From positions 2,418,001-2,482,000 of the forward strand of contig OZ251549.1 in NCBI GenBank assembly GCA_965243415.1: 64,000 nt of DNA, read 5' to 3'. The notes beneath the pieces were generated by a model. The model was not told where the DNA came from, did not search any database, and saw only the letters and a program-made list of their open reading frames with translations. Below are positions 62,195 to 64,000 of this stretch, piece after piece; the stretch's first letter is position 1; every line of letters starts with the position of its first letter. The DNA comes from G965204755 sp965243415 (lineage in GTDB: Bacteria; Acidobacteriota; Vicinamibacteria; Marinacidobacterales; Marinacidobacteraceae). Both the position numbers and the translations under genes were made by a program.

Positions 62195-64000
62195 CTAGCC
62201 GCCGCCCTCCGGGGCGCCCCCGCTTCCGGCAGTCTTCGAGGCTGGCTTCGAGGCGATCTTCGAGGTCAGGTTCGAGGTCAGGGCGGCCAGGCGTTCCTCG
62301 CGGGCGGAGAACGCGGCGAGTCGTTCGCGGGTCTCCCGGACGATGGCCGGGTCGGCGCGGTCCGTGAATCCGCGGCTGGAGAGCCGCTTCTGCAACTTGG
62401 CGGCGTCGGCGGCGACGCCCCGGCGCTGCTGTTCGATCCGGGCCGCCAGCGTGGCCGGGTCGGCGGCGGAACCCAACTCCACCGAGATCTCGAAGCCGCC
62501 CTCCACCAGCGAGACCCATCCCGGCCCGGCGGGCTCGGCCCCCGGCCCCGCTTCCCCGGGGGCGGCGATCGTCAGCGGTTCCATCCGGCCGAGCGCCCGC
62601 ACCGGGTCGGCGCAGTCCCGGAGCAACGCGGCGAGCCCGGAGGTGTCCCCCGGAGCGTCCCCCGGAAACTCCCCGGTTTCCCGCACCCGCACCGGGAGCG
62701 TCCGGTCCGGGGGCAGTCCGGCGTCGGCGCGCAGGCGGCGGACGGCGGTTACCAGGCGGCGGACCGACTCGAACCGGGCCTCCAGGCCGGGGTCCCGGTC
62801 GGGGCCGTCTGCCTCGGGGAACGCGGCGCGGGTCAGGAGGGTCTCCCGGGTCGCCGCCGGATCCCCCCGGCCTCTCCCCAGGCCGCTCGCAGCCAGGGCG
62901 GCGCCGAGCCGTTCGAAGAGGGCCTCGGTCACGAACGGGGTCACCGGGTGGAGCAGGCGGAGCGTCCGGTCGAGCACCTGGCCCAGGGTGGCCGCCGTGC
63001 GCCGCGCCGCCGCCGGGCCGGACCGCAGCCGCGCCTTGGCCAGTTCCACGTACCAGTCACAGAAGTCGTTCCAGACGAAGCGGTAGAGCGCCGCGCCCAC
63101 CGCGGCGAAGTCGTAGCGGTCGAGCGCCGCCCGCACCTCCCCGGCGCAGCCGGCGGCCCGGGAAGCGATCCAGCGGTCTTCCGCCGCCGGGTCGGCGAGG
63201 GCCCCGTTCTTCCCGGCGCCCTCCACCGCCAGCAGCGCGAAGCGGGAGGCGTTCCACAACTTCGTCAGGAATCTCCGCCCGATCTCGTGGAACTTCCCCA
63301 GCGAGAGCCGCATCTCCTGGCCCTCGGAGCAGAGCCGCACCAGGGTGAAGCGCAGCGCGTCGGCGCCCACCCCCTCGAACCCCTCCGGGAAGGCGCGTTC
63401 GATGCGGCGGAGCATCTCCCTGCGGTTCGTCGGGCGGGCTTCCTCCACCGGGCGTTTCAGGTCGTCGAGGCTGGCCCCGGAGATCACCGCCAGCGGGTCC
63501 ACCCCGTTCCCCTTGCTCTTGCTCATGACCGCGCCGCGCTCGTCGAGCACCGTGGGGTGGATGTACACCTCCTCGTAGGGCATCCGGCCGGTCATCTCGA
63601 TCCCGGCGAAGTTCATCCGGGCGACCCAGAAGAACAGGATGCCCTTGTCCGTCGAGAGGAGCGAAGTCGGGTAGTACCTACGGAAGTCGGGGGTCTCCTC
63701 CGGCCAGCCGAGGGTGCTCATCGGCCAGAGCCAACTGCTGAACCAGGTGTCCAGCACATCCTCGTCCTGCCGCCAGTCCTCCGGGTTCCGCCGCACCCGC
63801 TCCGGCGGATCCACGCCGACGACCACTTCGCCGCTCTCCCGGTGGTGCCAGGCGGGGATCCGGTGCCCCCACCAGATCTGCCGGCTGATCGTCCAGTCGC
63901 GGATCTCGATGAGCCATCTGGCGTACACCGATTCCCAGCGCGCCGGGTGGAAGCGGAGTTCCCCCTCGCGCACCTTCTCCCAGCCGTTCTCCCCCTTCTC
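62195..64000 (-). CDS. valS: Valyl-tRNA synthetase (5' end off window)
   Basis: The gene runs in frame to the right edge, so the N-terminus is missing; about 600 C-terminal residues are visible. It charges tRNA-Val. Seen: the catalytic-domain block DWTISRQIWWGHRIPAWHHRESGE, DVLDTWFSSWLWP, GILFFWVARMNFAG, the KMSKS-type loop VMSKSKGNGVDPL, an anticodon-binding helical domain (RFLTKLWNASRF, FVWNDFCDWYVELAKARL, PFVTEALFERLG) and the C-terminal coiled coil (LAARIEQQRRGVAADAAKLQKRL) typical of ValRS. The extreme C-terminus (TSNLTSKIASKPASKTAGSGG) is low-complexity. Its 3' end has a decayed duplicate immediately downstream. Confidence 0.96.
   Translation of the reverse strand, partial: EKGENGWEKVREGELRFHPARWESVYARWLIEIRDWTISRQIWWGHRIPAWHHRESGEVVVGVDPPERVRRNPEDWRQDEDVLDTWFSSWLWPMSTLGWPEETPDFRRYYPTSLLSTDKGILFFWVARMNFAGIEMTGRMPYEEVYIHPTVLDERGAVMSKSKGNGVDPLAVISGASLDDLKRPVEEARPTNRREMLRRIERAFPEGFEGVGADALRFTLVRLCSEGQEMRLSLGKFHEIGRRFLTKLWNASRFALLAVEGAGKNGALADPAAEDRWIASRAAGCAGEVRAALDRYDFAAVGAALYRFVWNDFCDWYVELAKARLRSGPAAARRTAATLGQVLDRTLRLLHPVTPFVTEALFERLGAALAASGLGRGRGDPAATRETLLTRAAFPEADGPDRDPGLEARFESVRRLVTAVRRLRADAGLPPDRTLPVRVRETGEFPGDAPGDTSGLAALLRDCADPVRALGRMEPLTIAAPGEAGPGAEPAGPGWVSLVEGGFEISVELGSAADPATLAARIEQQRRGVAADAAKLQKRLSSRGFTDRADPAIVRETRERLAAFSAREERLAALTSNLTSKIASKPASKTAGSGGAPEGGG

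Overview
The window is G+C-rich bacterial DNA with long, densely packed genes and very GC-biased third codon positions. No rRNA, tRNA, CRISPR array or transposase was recognised. Several families together suggest an Acidobacteriota-like (less likely Gemmatimonadota-like) uncultured bacterium: a FecR protein with tryptophan-rich 'GRW..PWGWAP' motifs, propeller-amidohydrolase exported proteins, a SpoIIE-type phosphatase, a B12-dependent ribonucleotide reductase, and a membrane glycosyltransferase with C-terminal 'CLALVPLP' repeats. This placement is inference; no marker gene settles it.

Layout. 1-2513: three HEPN-domain proteins, with a broken copy of the 3' end of a prolyl oligopeptidase gene between them. 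2588-9658: prolyl oligopeptidase, a DNA methyltransferase and a secreted propeller-amidohydrolase. 9690-12785: ilvD with two extra copies of its 3' end, then a ketopantoate-reductase-like gene. 12836-19076: a tandem duplication of an OLD-like ATPase/TOPRIM gene with flanks, a DUF547 lipoprotein and a sulfurtransferase. 19947-27812: a five-gene, tightly packed operon (Swt1-type HEPN plus winged helix; a second winged-helix protein; two McrB-like AAA+ proteins; a McrC-like DUF2357 nuclease). This is the best candidate for an undescribed defence system. 28084-34072: envelope genes, including two paralogous lipoproteins, ddl, a sodium:solute symporter and its small membrane partner. 34999-42531 (plus strand): cyclase, MATE exporter, amidohydrolase, glycosyltransferase. 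42648-47442: a PD-(D/E)XK nuclease and nrdJ under a pair of NrdR boxes. 47747-57136: FecR-like protein, UPF0158-like protein, glpX, acyl-CoA dehydrogenase, a very unusual RNase III with two catalytic-domain copies and three dsRNA-binding domains, and a SpoIIE phosphatase. 58153-61638: an array of small membrane/coiled-coil genes, a GspC-like PDZ protein and an FtsB/DivIC-like protein. 61735-64000: valS (5' end off the window) followed by a decayed copy of its own 3' end.

A theme crosses the whole window: gene 3' ends, gene junctions and accessory genes recur in tandem. At six or more loci a gene is followed by a decayed copy of its own 3' end, often with a second, diverged copy of the downstream 'payload' gene (HEPN, ATPase, lipoprotein). 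Smaller in-frame repeats (15, 21, 24 and 72 bp periods) sit inside or between genes. Tandem duplication, or single-crossover integration of related DNA, appears to be the main source of accessory-gene diversity here.

Limits: everything was read by eye without database searches. Families are named from motifs, percent identities are not computed, and fragment boundaries are approximate to about 10-30 bases.
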